A DNA stretch of 64,000 nucleotides from Evernia prunastri. Taxonomy: Eukaryota > Ascomycota > Lecanoromycetes > Lecanorales > Parmeliaceae. The notes beneath the pieces were generated by a model. The model had not been told where the DNA came from, did no database searches, and saw only the letters and a program-made list of their open reading frames with translations. Below are positions 23,102 through 34,981 of the stretch, one piece after another. The stretch is taken from positions 1 to 64,000 of the forward strand of contig NKYR01000131.1 of the NCBI GenBank assembly GCA_003184365.1. Reading direction: 5' to 3'. The first letter of the stretch is position 1, and each line of letters starts with the position of its first letter. The position numbers were made by a program, and so were the translations under genes.

Positions 23102-24537
23102 GGCGTTTGGACCCGAATACGCGGACGCTGCAACGGTGGCCGATACTGCCGCAGAGGTTATTCGGGCCCCAAGCCAGGGGATAGAAAGAGCCTCCCCTTG
23201 CTCTTGACGATCTTACCTGTAGGGCTTGGATCCCTGTGGTCATCCTTTTTCTGTTCGTATGTATGTACATACCATAGGTACCTCGATCCAACTCCAACCC
23301 AGCGTCTGACAAAGCTCTCCAAACAGGAATACCCAACCCTATGTTGTATCGCCCACACATATACAATCTGCACGATTTTGCCTTTTCTGCCCTGTGGGGC
23401 CCCTTTTGACTAAACTGAGTCAAAACAATCGCAATCCGACTGGCGAGAAAAGCCTCCGGAGCGCATGATGATGCAAGATGAAAAAAAGGGTGTGTGGGGT
23501 GGCCGAAGACTGCATATGCCAAGCGCCCCTTTTTTTCCCCCTTCTTTCGCTCCCCCCAGGGGCCCCAGGGGTCCAGCTGGGGGTCCCGTGATGTTTTTTC
23601 GAGATTATTATGTACATAGGTAGGTAGGTACTGTACCGCACTGACCGTGAAAGGTAAAAGTTATATGCGCGGGGGGGCCTTGGATGATGCCTGGATGTGC
23701 CCTACGATGCACGGTGCCCTGCTCAGCCTGTTCACGGTTGAAGAGGCGCTGTATTGGAAAACGAAACGGGAACGAAACGGAAACGGAAACGCCCCCCTAA
23801 CCCCCACTTGGCGCCGGTTACCTATCGGACTGTTACCTTATCTCGCCTTCCCTTACCTACTCACTCTACTCTACTCTACCATCTTCCTCGAAGTTTTCCC
23901 AAAAAAGCCATAGGTAACCGAAAAAAAACCAAAAAGGAGCGTTATCGCCAACGGTAGAAATCTCTCACGTCTTGTTTTCCGCTTTTCTCTTTGAAAGAGA
24001 AGAAGAAGAAGAAGGATTCTAATAATAACCGGCCTGGCCTCCAGAGCAAAAAAGCAGTCAGTAGTCACATTCCCCAACGGAGGCTCGTCCGTGTCCCCGT
24101 GACGCTGTTTTGAAAAATCCTTCCCTCTATTTCCCACTAGGTGCCTTACTTCTAGGAAGGATGTTGCTTGCGCAATCATGACCTGGCAGCCAAAAAAAAG
24201 GGGGGGGGGAATCCGTCTCATTCTCACACCGCAACTGGCTTCCATCAATTCATACTACGGTCTATCCCGTGATGCATTTCTTATCCACGCATGCTGTTTT
24301 CATCGTCCTCGCGGGGTTGATAGGTATAATGAATGCGCGATGCAGCAAGACGCTTCGCTCGGGACAACTTTAATCGCTCTTCCAATTCCTAAATGCATTG
24401 CATTGCATAAGCGGGCCCTTTTTTTTCCCCCCCTTTTTTTCCTGTTTTCCTGTCACCCAAACGAAATCTTCCTATAATCCGATTCTTTTCAAAAAACCAC
24501 ACACACATTTCCCTAATGTCGCAGCGACATATGCCAC

Positions 24538-24564
24538 GCCATGCCATGCCATGCCATGCCATGC
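24538..24564. repeat. (ATGCC)5 microsatellite
   Basis: Five tandem ATGCC units. Confidence 0.95.
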
Positions 24565-25172
24565 TGCCGATCGCCTGTCATGCGAGGTAAAAAATCAACT
24601 CAAACCCACATCAATTGTCCGGTTCGTCAGCTGCCCACCCCTCTCCCCCGTCCCCTTTTTTCCACCCAGCAACGACCTGCCCCATTCATCTCTCTACATG
24701 CAGACCTTGCAGATCACTCGCATGTGTGTGCAATTTTCTCATTTTTCCAATATCCGTTCCTTGTCAGCCGCAGGATCTAGGATTTTCCCTTTAATGCAAG
24801 GTCGATCTTCTTTACCCCCCCCCAAAAAATCCACCCGAGCATATCGCCCTAGAGTACGTTAGCTGCAGATTCGGATCACGCATGAAAGATGCGCATGTTT
24901 TTCTAATTCCCCAAATCCCTCGATAAATGATGCTCGTCTGTGGGTTCTGCAGGTTTGAAACTCGAAAGAAGACAAGAAGAGAAAGGGGACAGACGAATTT
25001 TGACAATGAAAAAGCGAACGGCTTTATCGGATTCCATTCATGGATCCGACCCGCACATCGTCCAATCCGCCCCAGCATCTTTCGCTCTAAACCCATTCCA
25101 CGAGACCGGAAACGCTTCGCAGATCGAGACCGCTTACCGAGGGCGAAACATCTACAAGTACCGTCTACTTCA

Positions 25173-25193
25173 CCCCCCCCCCCCCCCCCCCCC
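25173..25193. repeat. poly-C tract (21 nt)
   Basis: An uninterrupted run of 21 C, followed by a C/T-rich tail. Confidence 0.9.
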
Positions 25194-26390
25194 TTCCCCT
25201 CTCCTCTCTCCACGAATACGATTGGACCACGGGCCTTGCTCCGCTAGCGACGGCTCCGTTGCTTACGCTTGCTTTGAGTGGAGAAAAAAAAAAGAAAACG
25301 GACGACGTGGCTTTTTTCTCTCGCGCGGGGAATATACCGTAGGGGGGTTTGGGTTCGCCATGGCTGCTGTCTGTCATTAGCAAAAAAGTAAGCAAGCAAG
25401 TAAGCAACGCAACGCATCCGCAACCGTATCGCATGGGGGCAGGGTATGGCTTGCATGCATGCACGCATGGAAAAACCACCACCCCGCCACATTCTCCCCT
25501 CCCCTCAGATCGGTCGGTCGGTCGGTGGCCATCTTGATCGGTCGCTGAACCAGCCCCACAGCAAGAAAAGTCCCAAACCCGCTCTACCCACCTCCTCTAC
25601 CTGCGTAGTTTTCCCCCGGCTCTCCTGCGACGCGATGCGCTGGCAGGTCGTTTGTATTCGCCGGGGGACAAAAACTCGCACGTGATGGGGCCCACGCACG
25701 GACTTTGGGAGCGGTGAGATGGCGGCGAAAAAGGGCTCTGCTCGGTTGTTCGAATCGCGTCCGTTTTGATCCATTCCGTCGATTTCGTGTTCTGGCTCGG
25801 TCGATCTGGTCCGTCCGTCCGTATGATTTATCGATTCGTGTCTGGCTCGGTCGATCGATCCGTCCATCGGTTCGCGTCTGGGGTTGATGTGAAAGGGAAG
25901 GAAAGGAAGGAAGGAAGAGAGAAAGAAAGTGAGAAAGCGAGTTCTTCGCCTCGCCTGTCACTGCCGAATCGAGCCTCACGCACGCACGGACGGGTAGGTA
26001 GGTAGGTAATCCTCCGCCTGCATGCATGCATACATGCATATCCGTCCGCCCCATGTCGTTTCGATCACCTCCGTCCTCTCGAAGCGAAGAGGGTATTTTG
26101 TCGGTTAGCACGGGAGCAGATGTACCGTGCTGGTCGTGTCGTGGCCGTGGCATTGAGGGGGGTTTGTGCTGTTTATACGGCTTGGGTTTGGCTCTGTCTG
26201 TCTTTACCGTTTTCGTTCTTTACCTTACCTTACCTTACTTCACCTTTCTTTACATAACCCAAGATCAGGTGATGGAGATGCGCTGTTCGTTCTTGTTTAG
26301 CTTGGCTCGGCTCGGCTCGGTGGAGGTCGGTGGAGAGCGCAGAGCGAGGTATTGCGCGAGACCGGGATCGCTGGCTGGCGTGGTGGTCTG

Positions 26391-26410
26391 TTTCGTTTCG
26401 TTTCGTTTCG
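26391..26410. repeat. (TTTCG)4 microsatellite
   Basis: Four tandem TTTCG units. Confidence 0.9.
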
Positions 26411-26610
26411 TCTTGTTTCTTTTCGTGTCGTGTTGTAGATTGGGCACGGGGTACATGGGATCCGGATGAGGTGGACTGGGACGGTGAGTGCACGGATGCG
26501 GATGTGAATGAGCGAGAGCAAAAATCCCCTTTCGGCGAGGGCGGTTGTTAGCTATGGCTATGGTTGTAGTTGTAGATGTGAGGGGCTTGAGGAGGCAATT
26601 CACGCGCTGG

Positions 26611-26733
26611 CTCTACTCTGCTCCACTCCACTCCACTCCACTCCACTCCACTCCAGTCTACTCTACTCTACTCTGCTCCACTCCACTCCAGTCCACTCCA
26701 CTCCACTCCAGTCTACTCTACTCTACTCTACTC
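26611..26733. repeat. (CTCCA)/(CTCTA) pentanucleotide array
   Basis: About 24 pentamers alternate in blocks of CTCCA and CTCTA, with occasional GTCCA/GTCTA units. The block structure suggests duplication of a longer unit of about 55-60 bases on top of the pentamer period. Confidence 0.9.
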
Positions 26734-26754
26734 CGTACGTTGCGGATTGTTGTC

Positions 26755-26912
26755 AAGGGAGGATGGATTTGGGGGCTGATGGGGTACGGGGGGATAAGGG
26801 TTAGGGTGGTACGGGGTAGGGGCCATGGGGTTCAGGGTAGAGGGTAGGAGGAGTAGTAAGGGGTCACGGGGGCCAGGGTAGAGGCCCGCGGCTTCGGGGT
26901 TCAGGGGTAGGG
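26755..26912 (+). repeat. G-rich tract with many GGG/GGGG runs
   Basis: The plus strand carries more than fifteen runs of three or more G separated by short spacers, including one GGGTTAGGGT. It has G-quadruplex potential. The telomere-like hexamer is isolated, so this is not an interstitial telomere. Confidence 0.6.
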
Positions 26913-28400
26913 TATTGAATAAAGCAAACCAAGCGGCAGGTCGGATTGATGGTTTCGTTGGCTAGGCTCATACTTGCTTGTGATTCACGTGGAATGGGAC
27001 ATGGTTTATGAACGAGTGGTTCGTGGACGGACGGACGGACGGATGCACAAACAGACGGACAGCGCTCGCGCTGGAGTACGCTGTTGGGGTGGGGGGTGGA
27101 GTTGCTGGGGTGGGACATGGAATGGGGGTGGGAGATGCTGGGGTGGGAGTGGGAGACTCTGGAGGTGGGAGTTGTTGGGGCGCGTGGGGATTGGGACTGG
27201 GTTGGTTATGATTGAATTTGATTGGATTGGGATTGAGGCTGGGTTTTTGGGTTGGATTGCTCAGGTTGGATTGAACTGGATCGGATTGCTTGGGTTGGGT
27301 CGAACTTGAAGTGAAACTGGATTGAGATTGAAATCAAACAGAGAGTGGGATTGGGACTGGGATTGGAATCGTCTGTATCTGATGCAGACGACCAGGGGGG
27401 GTTTTGGCTTTGGCTTCTCGCTCGCTTTTGTGCATGCAGAGATTACTTCTGCATGGACGGGTGAGGGGTTGAGGATGACTTGGGGGGAGATGGATGATTT
27501 GGATGGAGGAGATGCATGATGATGACTTGTAGGAAGTGGACAACTTGTAGGAAGTGGATGACTGGGCGGAGATGGTATCTTGGAGGGGTGGTATCTTGGA
27601 GGAGATGGATAACTTGGAAGAACAGACTACGGAGATAGATCGCAATGACAGAGAATCTGGAGCTAATGTGATACTTACACCGTATGGCAAGGCATAGCAG
27701 TGACTGTACATCATGTCGCTCGTGTATTGCGTGCGAGATGTATAGATAGTGCTGTAAAGCCATCAATGGCGCTGTGATATTGTGAAGGGTAGGTATGCGA
27801 TGGGCCCGTATTGTTTGTCTGTCTGTGCTTCTTCGCCATACTCACATCTCCCGTCTCCCTTTCACCTCACCAATATGCGCTGGCAAGCAGCAGCACACAG
27901 CGTTTCCACGCAAAGGGACTCCTGAAATTGCTCGTGACGTGACGTAACCTCTCGACTCCCAAGCTCAGAGAAAGCTATTTTCACCATCGGTCTTTCAATT
28001 GCGGCTCCCTGTCCCTGTCCCTGTCCCTGTCCCCTCCCCTACCTTAGTAGATATTATCGATGGTGATCTAGCTAGCGGCTACTCGCATCTCGACTATCGA
28101 AAATGTATTGGAAGAAAACTGAAAAACCGTAGCGTGCATACATTTAGTGGAGCCCCCTCCGGTCTTTCCGGGAACGAGAACGAGAACGAAAGACTCGAGA
28201 CTCGGCGACGTGCAGACATCCGTTTATGCATTTATTCAATTCATCCATGCATGCATTCTTTCATTCATTTATTCTTTTATTGATTGATTTTTCGTGGAGA
28301 TGTCCGGGCGCTTTTTTTTTGACGTTCGGCCGCAGGGTTCCGGTTTCGGTCACCGTTCGTTAATTAGAGTATGGCAAATGGAGGACTTGTATCCTACTGT

Positions 28401-30689
28401 ATCGTTTCCTGCGGCTGCCGGTGGAAGAGGCAGACCTGACCGAGCGAGATATCCCAGTTACCAGTTGATGCGTGGTCACCGACAAAACAACGGTTGCCGG
28501 TGGCTTGCATGGTGGATCTCGTGGATCTCCCAAACGGAGATTTTATGGCGCGATCTCTCAACGACAAGATCTCGGACGTTTTCTTCCTTTTTTTGCAGGG
28601 TTCACAAGGGCGCTTCCTCGTCTGGTTCAAATTGAGCAACGATGAGAGGGTTTCTCCTGGGCCAAAGATAGTCGAGGCACTGAGCTCGTGCACGTGATAG
28701 AACATAGCGTCTTTTTCAGCAAAGCTCCAACTTCTTCCTCTAGCCAGCAGAACATTGCCGTCAGTCTGACAAACGCCCCCTACTGTTTGCAATGCCGCGA
28801 AAGCTCGTTACACTCGCTGCTTCCCAAGAGCATTGCGAATATTGCAAGCTCCTTCCCTTCAGCGACCATCTCTGTTCCTATGCTCCCTCGTCCTGTACCT
28901 GCTCGAAAAGATCCACGGTCCTTCTGCGGACACTCGGCACCGTCTGGCTCAACCCGTTACGTCTGAAATCCGTACTTCACCGTCCTAGCACTCGAGAGCA
29001 ACTACATGGGTTGGTTGGTTATCTAGACGGTCCACTTGAGGCGGAAGTGATCAGCGATTGGTGGGTAGGGCCGGAGAAAAAGGTGTATACGATCTGGTGA
29101 TACTGTTGATCCTCGATGACGTGAACCGGTGGCAGCCAGAGCGCTGGGATCGGGAGTCTTCCAAGTAGCGAGACTTGGAAATGTTGGATCTGCCCGGATC
29201 AACAAATTCTGGAACATTCCAAAACGAGTCCTGTCTTCGAAGCACGATACCACGATCACCATTCGCAGATATAGGAACCTCATCCGGTACGCTTTTTGGC
29301 TGTCCTGCATTCCCACGCTGCCGAAAATAAAAGCACCAGTCTTTTGCTAGGCTGCCTTCTTCAAGCCAGTCACAGTATTGGTCTTCCGACAGCTATCTCG
29401 CGGTCATCCCAATATTAAGTCAAGCCTCCAAACGGCCAACTCGAGACGGAGCCTGGCCAGCTTCCCATTCCAGCTTATACAGCGGTATGAACGGGGCCAT
29501 ATCCAGCGGCTCAGTTGGTGGTTGGTGGCACTACAACGGTCAATGTGCCAGCAAACGGTGTAATCTCATGCGATGGCATGTTTGTCCCGAGTCCTCCCAC
29601 TCTTTCTGCTCCTTCGCTGACTCGATGACATCAGGTCTTGCCCGCATGACATTCGTATCGAAACAAGTGCTGATAACAGACGGTGGAAAGGAAAGACATC
29701 GATAGCGATCTTCATGGGACTTTGAACCTCGCTTTTTTCGGCAGGAACAGCTTGCGTAGGTAGGGAGGGAAGGTAGGAGGGCTTTCTTAAAGCTATGTCA
29801 TCGTTGAAGAAGGACGATGGAACTCCAAAGGGAAGCAATGATGAGCTCGAGAGCAGGAGGTGTGGGTGCTCAATGTGGTTTTAAGGCGCCCTATGTAAAT
29901 TTCGATTAGCATGCAGAGAAGAGATGAGACCACTTCCAAATCCTGTACGACAGTGCCGTGAGGACATTAAATTCGGCTTCACAGTGCTGTATTAAAAGCT
30001 TCTTGATTCTATGTAAAAGCAGCCTTGTAACCAACAAGTACCGGAATACATGCGTAGAAAGGAAGATGAGTGCTGGTGACTGAGTCGCAATCAGAGAGTC
30101 GGACCAGCCAAAAGCAGAAATCCAAGGCGCCAAGCCATGAAGGTCACGTGAACGCGTGTCGAGTTGTCCCCGAATGGCGTTCCAGTTAGAAACGCCCGAC
30201 AAGGTAGGACGGTCTCCCTTAGGAACATCCAAGGAGCTTTTCTTGTGACCATCGACTAAGGTGATATCAGCATGAATAGATGATCATATTCAAGATAGAG
30301 ACTATTCTCCTACGAGTCGTCATTCGGGGTAGATGTTCGCGAGAGTCGTGCCACTCCGGCTCGGATCAAAGCGGCACTCGATGGCAAAGTTGGACACCGC
30401 AAACGCGGACCCGGAGAGGGGTGATAGACTTGGTATATAGGCCAGGTCTCGCACTATGGCCTCACTCCTGTCAAAACGAATAAAGCAACAGCTCGACGGC
30501 GGTTAATGTAGGCGAGCAAGGACGGGAAGTTGAAGGTCCCACAACCCATTTTGGATATTGAGAACTGGCTAAGAGAAGACTACCAAAAGAGTTACGAAAC
30601 ACGAAACACGAAACAGAGCAGAAGTCTCGGATCGAACTGAATCCTCTATCAAAGACAATCTCTAATCGTATGAAGAGCGTGGCTACCGG
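28401..30689. other. no gene recognised; scattered protein-like fragments
   Basis: A plus-strand frame at 28792-29100 contains HCEYCKLLPFSDHLC, reminiscent of the N-terminus of HET-domain proteins, and weak protein-like segments continue to about 29700 in changing frames. No continuous model could be built. The segment 29900-30690 shows nothing. Confidence 0.3.
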
Positions 30690-31081
30690 CTGTACAACAG
30701 AAAGAGGAGGACGTTGATGAGCAGTCTGGATACTGGGATAGCTTTTCCGCGGGTGACATATACATGGAAGACTCGGGTTGGAGAAAGGATTACGAAGCAG
30801 AGGAACAGGCAAGGGCTAGGAGAAAACGAGAAAAGTACAAGGTGGGTAGTACCAAACTCCTGGCGGATGGCAGTAGCTAACACATCTCCACGCTAGGCAG
30901 CGAAGATCAGTGGACCTTTGGAGTCGCTGGAGGAAATATTGAATATCGACACTACGGACATCGTCAACGAGTCCTTCGACCCAGACACCCTGGACTCTCG
31001 CCCTGATGAAACAAAAATTATGAGGCGCCTTCAGGATGGACCGATGGGGGTCCTTCCTCCTCGTGGACCCAGCGCCAACTA
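30690..31081 (+). pseudogene. exon pair of an unrecognised gene, probably a remnant
   Basis: One frame reads an acidic and charged segment (QKEEDVDEQSGYWDSFSAGD, then YMEDSGWRKDYEAEEQARAR) up to AAG before GTGGGT near 30842. After an intron of about 56 nt ending CGCTAG near 30897 it continues in phase (AAKISGPLESLEEIL, then NESFDPDTLD) to a stop at 31079-31081. The intron and the phase agreement argue this was a gene. Upstream it closes at a stop near 30672 and no start or further exon is visible, so I call it a remnant. The family is unknown to me. Confidence 0.4.
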
Positions 31082-33283
31082 AAGCGTCCAATGCACCACT
31101 ATCATATTTTCTTGGCGGGGCCGAGAACCCGGAGAGGGTGAAATCATGTTCAATCAACTAGACCGCACCGGCAAAGTGGTGTTATTGGGCGGTGGCAAGA
31201 TATGGGATGCCTGAACCTTAATCGAAGATAGTAGAATTCATGGGAGACTCTGGATGCGAAGAGGCAGGAGTCAGTTAGGACCATCTAGGATATTCAGACA
31301 GAATGGAAAAGGGTACAGCGAGAAGGCACACACAAGGGAGGAGCTCGGCCGTCGAGGTAAATCCTACGACTGATTGGTCCCTCGTCTTCTGACGATGAAA
31401 ACGACCGAAGGAGGCTCTGGTTGGAATGCGTCTGATGCTTGCCTATATCGGATGGCCCCCAGTGATATTTGAGCACGTCATCCACGTGTTTCATGTTTCG
31501 GCGTTTGCTCTACGATTCCCCGAAAAAGCCTGGCCGATGTTGTTGGGATCCGCTCACGGAGCCCAGTCTAGCACGGACTGTTAGCATTGAGCGGAATCTG
31601 GGCATAGCAAGACGAGGAAGATATGCTTGAGTCACGACGGTCGTATATGTCCTTCGCTTGATTTCCTCTTCCTCTGCAAAGTTGGGACTTCCCGACTCCT
31701 AAGGCAACGAGGGTTTTGATTGTTGATGTGTACACGAAGTCCAATATCTTGACGATTTCTACGGGCCTTCATCAAGCATATTTATCACTCCTTGAATAGG
31801 CTGTTTTCGCATGAAAAGTTGGAGGAAAAAGATGCGAGAATCAGAAGGACGACTGAGAAGCGCACATGCTGCTTTGACCACGTACAAAGCTAACAGTAAC
31901 GGCATCTAAATATCTTCGCTGATAAATCTGTCAGCCTAGCTGGTGGGAGCCCTGCTATAAGATGTGTTATTGCGCTGTGAAAATGCAAGATGAGGTATTC
32001 GCCGCCTGTCTAGGGCAGACTCGCTCCGAACTGCAAAGATCAATAGCTGTCGACCCGTCCGCGTTCAAGAGGTGTGCGCAAGGACCGCCCATGTGCCGCT
32101 TAATGAGGAGTTAATGCCGAGCCATGTCACTGGCCGGCCAGACACGCCTGCTATTTCTGCAACAAGAATCTCAGCGGAGAGAATATTTCATCAGGTAGTG
32201 CTCAGCGAAGAAAGAACACCACATGATCCGCATTCTCATGCATGGAGAGGATCTCGAGCAGTCTGGGTCCGAGACGCTTTACTCGAAGAAGGACGGAGGG
32301 AATCATAGGTGAGTCATCTTCTGTGCCGAATATATGTTGTCGTGAAGGTGAGACCGACCATTGTTTAGTTAACGTGGAATAGCAGCCGGCTGTCGTGCTT
32401 ACATAGCGAAGTACCTAAGGCTTCCCTTCGTCGAGTAAGCAAACGATTCAAGTGTGTCGTGCGATACCGTACCTTCCGACTATCCTGACGCACGACCCTA
32501 ACGAAGCCAGTCGCTCCAAGGCTCGGGCCAGAGATCGCGCATGGGAGCTGAATTTCTCAAGACGTTGTTGGTCTGCCTGCTATGGGAATCAAAGCCCGCC
32601 AATATCCATCAGCTTTGTGGTGCGTTCCATTCCGCAGCTCTCGGGGCAGTCTTTCAATAACAGAGATCGAGCTGTGACTAGCGCTGTACAAAATTTGATA
32701 TTGGTCTCCACACGAAGACGAATGTCAGAGATTCTGGCCGCCAAAACTACTATGTCAAGGTCAGATATAGAAATAGACACACAAGAGTTGAATCAACCTT
32801 AGCCAATTTATGCACCTTTGGACCTTCTTTTAATTGATAATCTACACAGGTATCTTACTGCTGTTAACCTTTTGTTCCACTTCATTTCCGTCTCATATGT
32901 ATCTTACTATTATCCAGCCGCAATCTAAGAGTATACGCGACCGAAACGCGGGCTCGGTTCATAATATCATCCAGTTCAGCTATCATACCATTTTCAACGC
33001 TTGGTAGGGGTCATTCAGATAAAGCCCCTTTTTCTTCCGTTTATCACCGTAGAGGACCCTGAACGAGCTCTCGGCGGAGGATGGAGCCGATTCCTCACTC
33101 ACACCAGCCCCACGTTATACGTGCCTCGTTCGGACGCAACTGGCTCTGACACAGTCCCAAAGGTACCTTTCCGCAAGCCATCGCTGACCCACCGGCGAAA
33201 GATATTACCGCTTCTCGTACCAGGGCACAAAGTTTTCATTCCCCGAAAAGGAGTCAAGTACCTCCTCCACCTGCCGAGATCCA
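31082..33283. other. no recognisable gene
   Basis: Short open frames only (for example 32072-32308, 32452-32802, 33001-33327 plus strand) with no domain or splice support. No repeats of note. Confidence 0.4.
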
Positions 33284-33790
33284 TCAGCCCGGAAGATCGG
33301 GTTCCGCACCGAACTCCGAGTTCTTAGGTTCCGCGTCCCGCACGGCGTACAGCTGCCTGCTCGTCTGCGGGAGCGTAAAATTATAACTCAGGTACCGACT
33401 ACGATCATCCGAGGGATACAGCAGTGCTGGGCATACGGTCCCACGCACGCGGATCCAACCGCCCGTCACCTGGCTGAAAAGGTTTGGCGAAGGATGGTCG
33501 ATATGGCTGTCTGTATGGCTGAGTTGTGCGTATGGAGCTCTCATAGGAGTGCTCCGAATCTCTATCAATTTGACGTACTGGTCGCCCAACGTTCCAAGAT
33601 CCCTTAGACGAGTGGGCAACCAGGCTGCTTGATTATTACATTGGTCCTTCGCACAAGTTTCCGGCCATTTCTGCGCAAAGGCGCAAATTGGAAGCCACGA
33701 GGGCGACCCAGTCCATTGGTTGCATGTTGCCATATCTTCCTTGCAACCTTGAAGCCATTGCTCGACCAGAGTTCGAGTGAGTGCGGGCCT
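33284..33790 (-). pseudogene. HET (heterokaryon incompatibility) domain fragment
   Basis: On the minus strand the frame runs from about 33790 (LVEQWLQGCKED) through WLPTRLRDLG and YVKLIEI to YAQLSHTD. This is the order seen at the start of HET-domain proteins: W-L-x-x-C, the LPTRLxDVG motif, then YxxLSHCWG. The usual SHCWG is degraded to SHTDS. The downstream RGxxLQE segment and the rest of the domain are missing or too altered to see, and a stop occurs at 33284. HET proteins trigger cell death upon fusion of unlike hyphae. This copy is probably inactive. Confidence 0.45.
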
Positions 33791-33916
33791 AGAAGGGCGG
33801 GACTGGTGGTTCCGATGGACGTGTCTCGTCCGGCTGGTCGAGGTTCGATTTCGGACGAGCTAAGCTAGAGAGACTCTCCCGTTGAACTAGATGCACGGGG
33901 TATGAGCACGGCCGAA

Positions 33917-34014
33917 TGTCACCTTGTGCGGTAGTAAGTCACGCCCTATCCTGGGGGGTGCGCTATCCGGGTACTCACGGGGTAGGGTGTGACTTATCAC
34001 CGTACGAGGTGATA
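33917..34014. mobile_element. short foldback (MITE-like) element, copy B
   Basis: Left arm TCACCTTGTGCGGTAGTAAG and its degenerate inverse ending GGTGATA enclose a core with GGGGGGTGCGCTATCCGGGTA. It is the reverse orientation of copy A and about the same length (98 bp). It lies just beside the HET remnant. Confidence 0.75.
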
Positions 34015-34981
34015 CCCGAGTGTGCTCGGAAGTCGGGACTAACATTTCCTAACATTTCATCAGATTCCGTTGGCAATCGCATAAGCGCTGGTAGGTCCGG
34101 GGGTAGGGAGGTATCCCCAGGTGCCTTTACCGGGAAGTTTCCGGTGATGGAGTCGCTTCCGATAGTAAGGGTTAGGGCTGCTGCTACTCGTCCAGGACTT
34201 TTTGATGTCAACCTCTGTTGAGACTTGTAACAAAGCGCCTTTCCATTCATACGAGTCTAACAATACAAGTGCTGATTCCGAATATGCAATGGTGTCGCAA
34301 TTTTATTCACTAATAATCCTCTACATTGTGAGTGAAGAAAGGCTGCAAATGGAATCACTGGGGGCAAAGTTCCAAGATCTTGTTTCCCTTTACTGATAAT
34401 CTCCGTCATCTTGCTTAGGATACAGACCGCAGTAAGTACCACCTTTCTTGACTGTTTGCCTGGAGAAGGGTGAGGGTGATGGGGAATAAAAATGGGTTGG
34501 CACGCTAGAAAGACGCCGTCTTTAGATGCAGGATTCCAGAAGGTCTACCCCGCAAGACCTACACTGCAGCCGTTCAAGCCGCTGCACTGCCCCAGAGTAC
34601 CAGGCGAATTGATCACTGATAACGACAAGGCTGTAAGGCACCAACGGTTCGCCCTACGCATCGTTAGCTCCGGCGTCTAGAACGACGCACACTAATGGCA
34701 GATATTGGAACATTGGGAACCAATCAAAAATGTTCATCTGCAAGCTTGACGTCTTCGTAATCCGGCCAGTCAGTTGGCCGCTGCCAGTGTTGCTATGCAT
34801 TTCATCATTGAAGGCTTATCTTCACCAGGCTGAAAAAGATGATCGACCCCCAAATGGCCGGGGTGTGGGGGGCTTTGAGGCTGCGCTGGCCACACTCCCA
34901 GTTTCTTGTCTACGATTCTCTTCTCTTGCGCGTCCATCCTTGAAACTCTTCTCATCGCTACACTACTGACTCTCACCAGGT
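34015..34981. other. intergenic
   Basis: Nothing recognisable apart from pyrimidine-rich sequence ending in CTCACCAG immediately before the start codon of the next gene, which could be a splice acceptor of a 5' untranslated exon. Confidence 0.4.

Larger units (their letters stand above)
22081..28400. other. 6.3-kb gene-free region rich in simple repeats
   Basis: No domain, splice pattern or sustained codon bias is visible on either strand. The sequence is dominated by homopolymer runs, short tandem repeats and purine- or pyrimidine-biased tracts, several listed separately. Long open frames such as 22662-23522 (minus) have lysine or phenylalanine runs from these tracts and are not convincing. 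It may hold untranslated or regulatory RNA, but nothing shows it. Confidence 0.5.

Noticed and set aside
22662..23522. A 286-codon minus-strand frame
   Set aside because: It runs through the poly-T tract (giving a lysine run) and other simple sequence, with no domain or splice support.
26795..26805. GGGTTAGGGT as interstitial telomere
   Set aside because: Only one and a half units; the surroundings are G-rich but not TTAGGG-based.
33825..33859. Hairpin CTCGTCCG/CGGACGAG, considered as part of a tRNA
   Set aside because: No cloverleaf can be drawn around it in either orientation; D-arm-like and T-arm-like words are in the wrong order.
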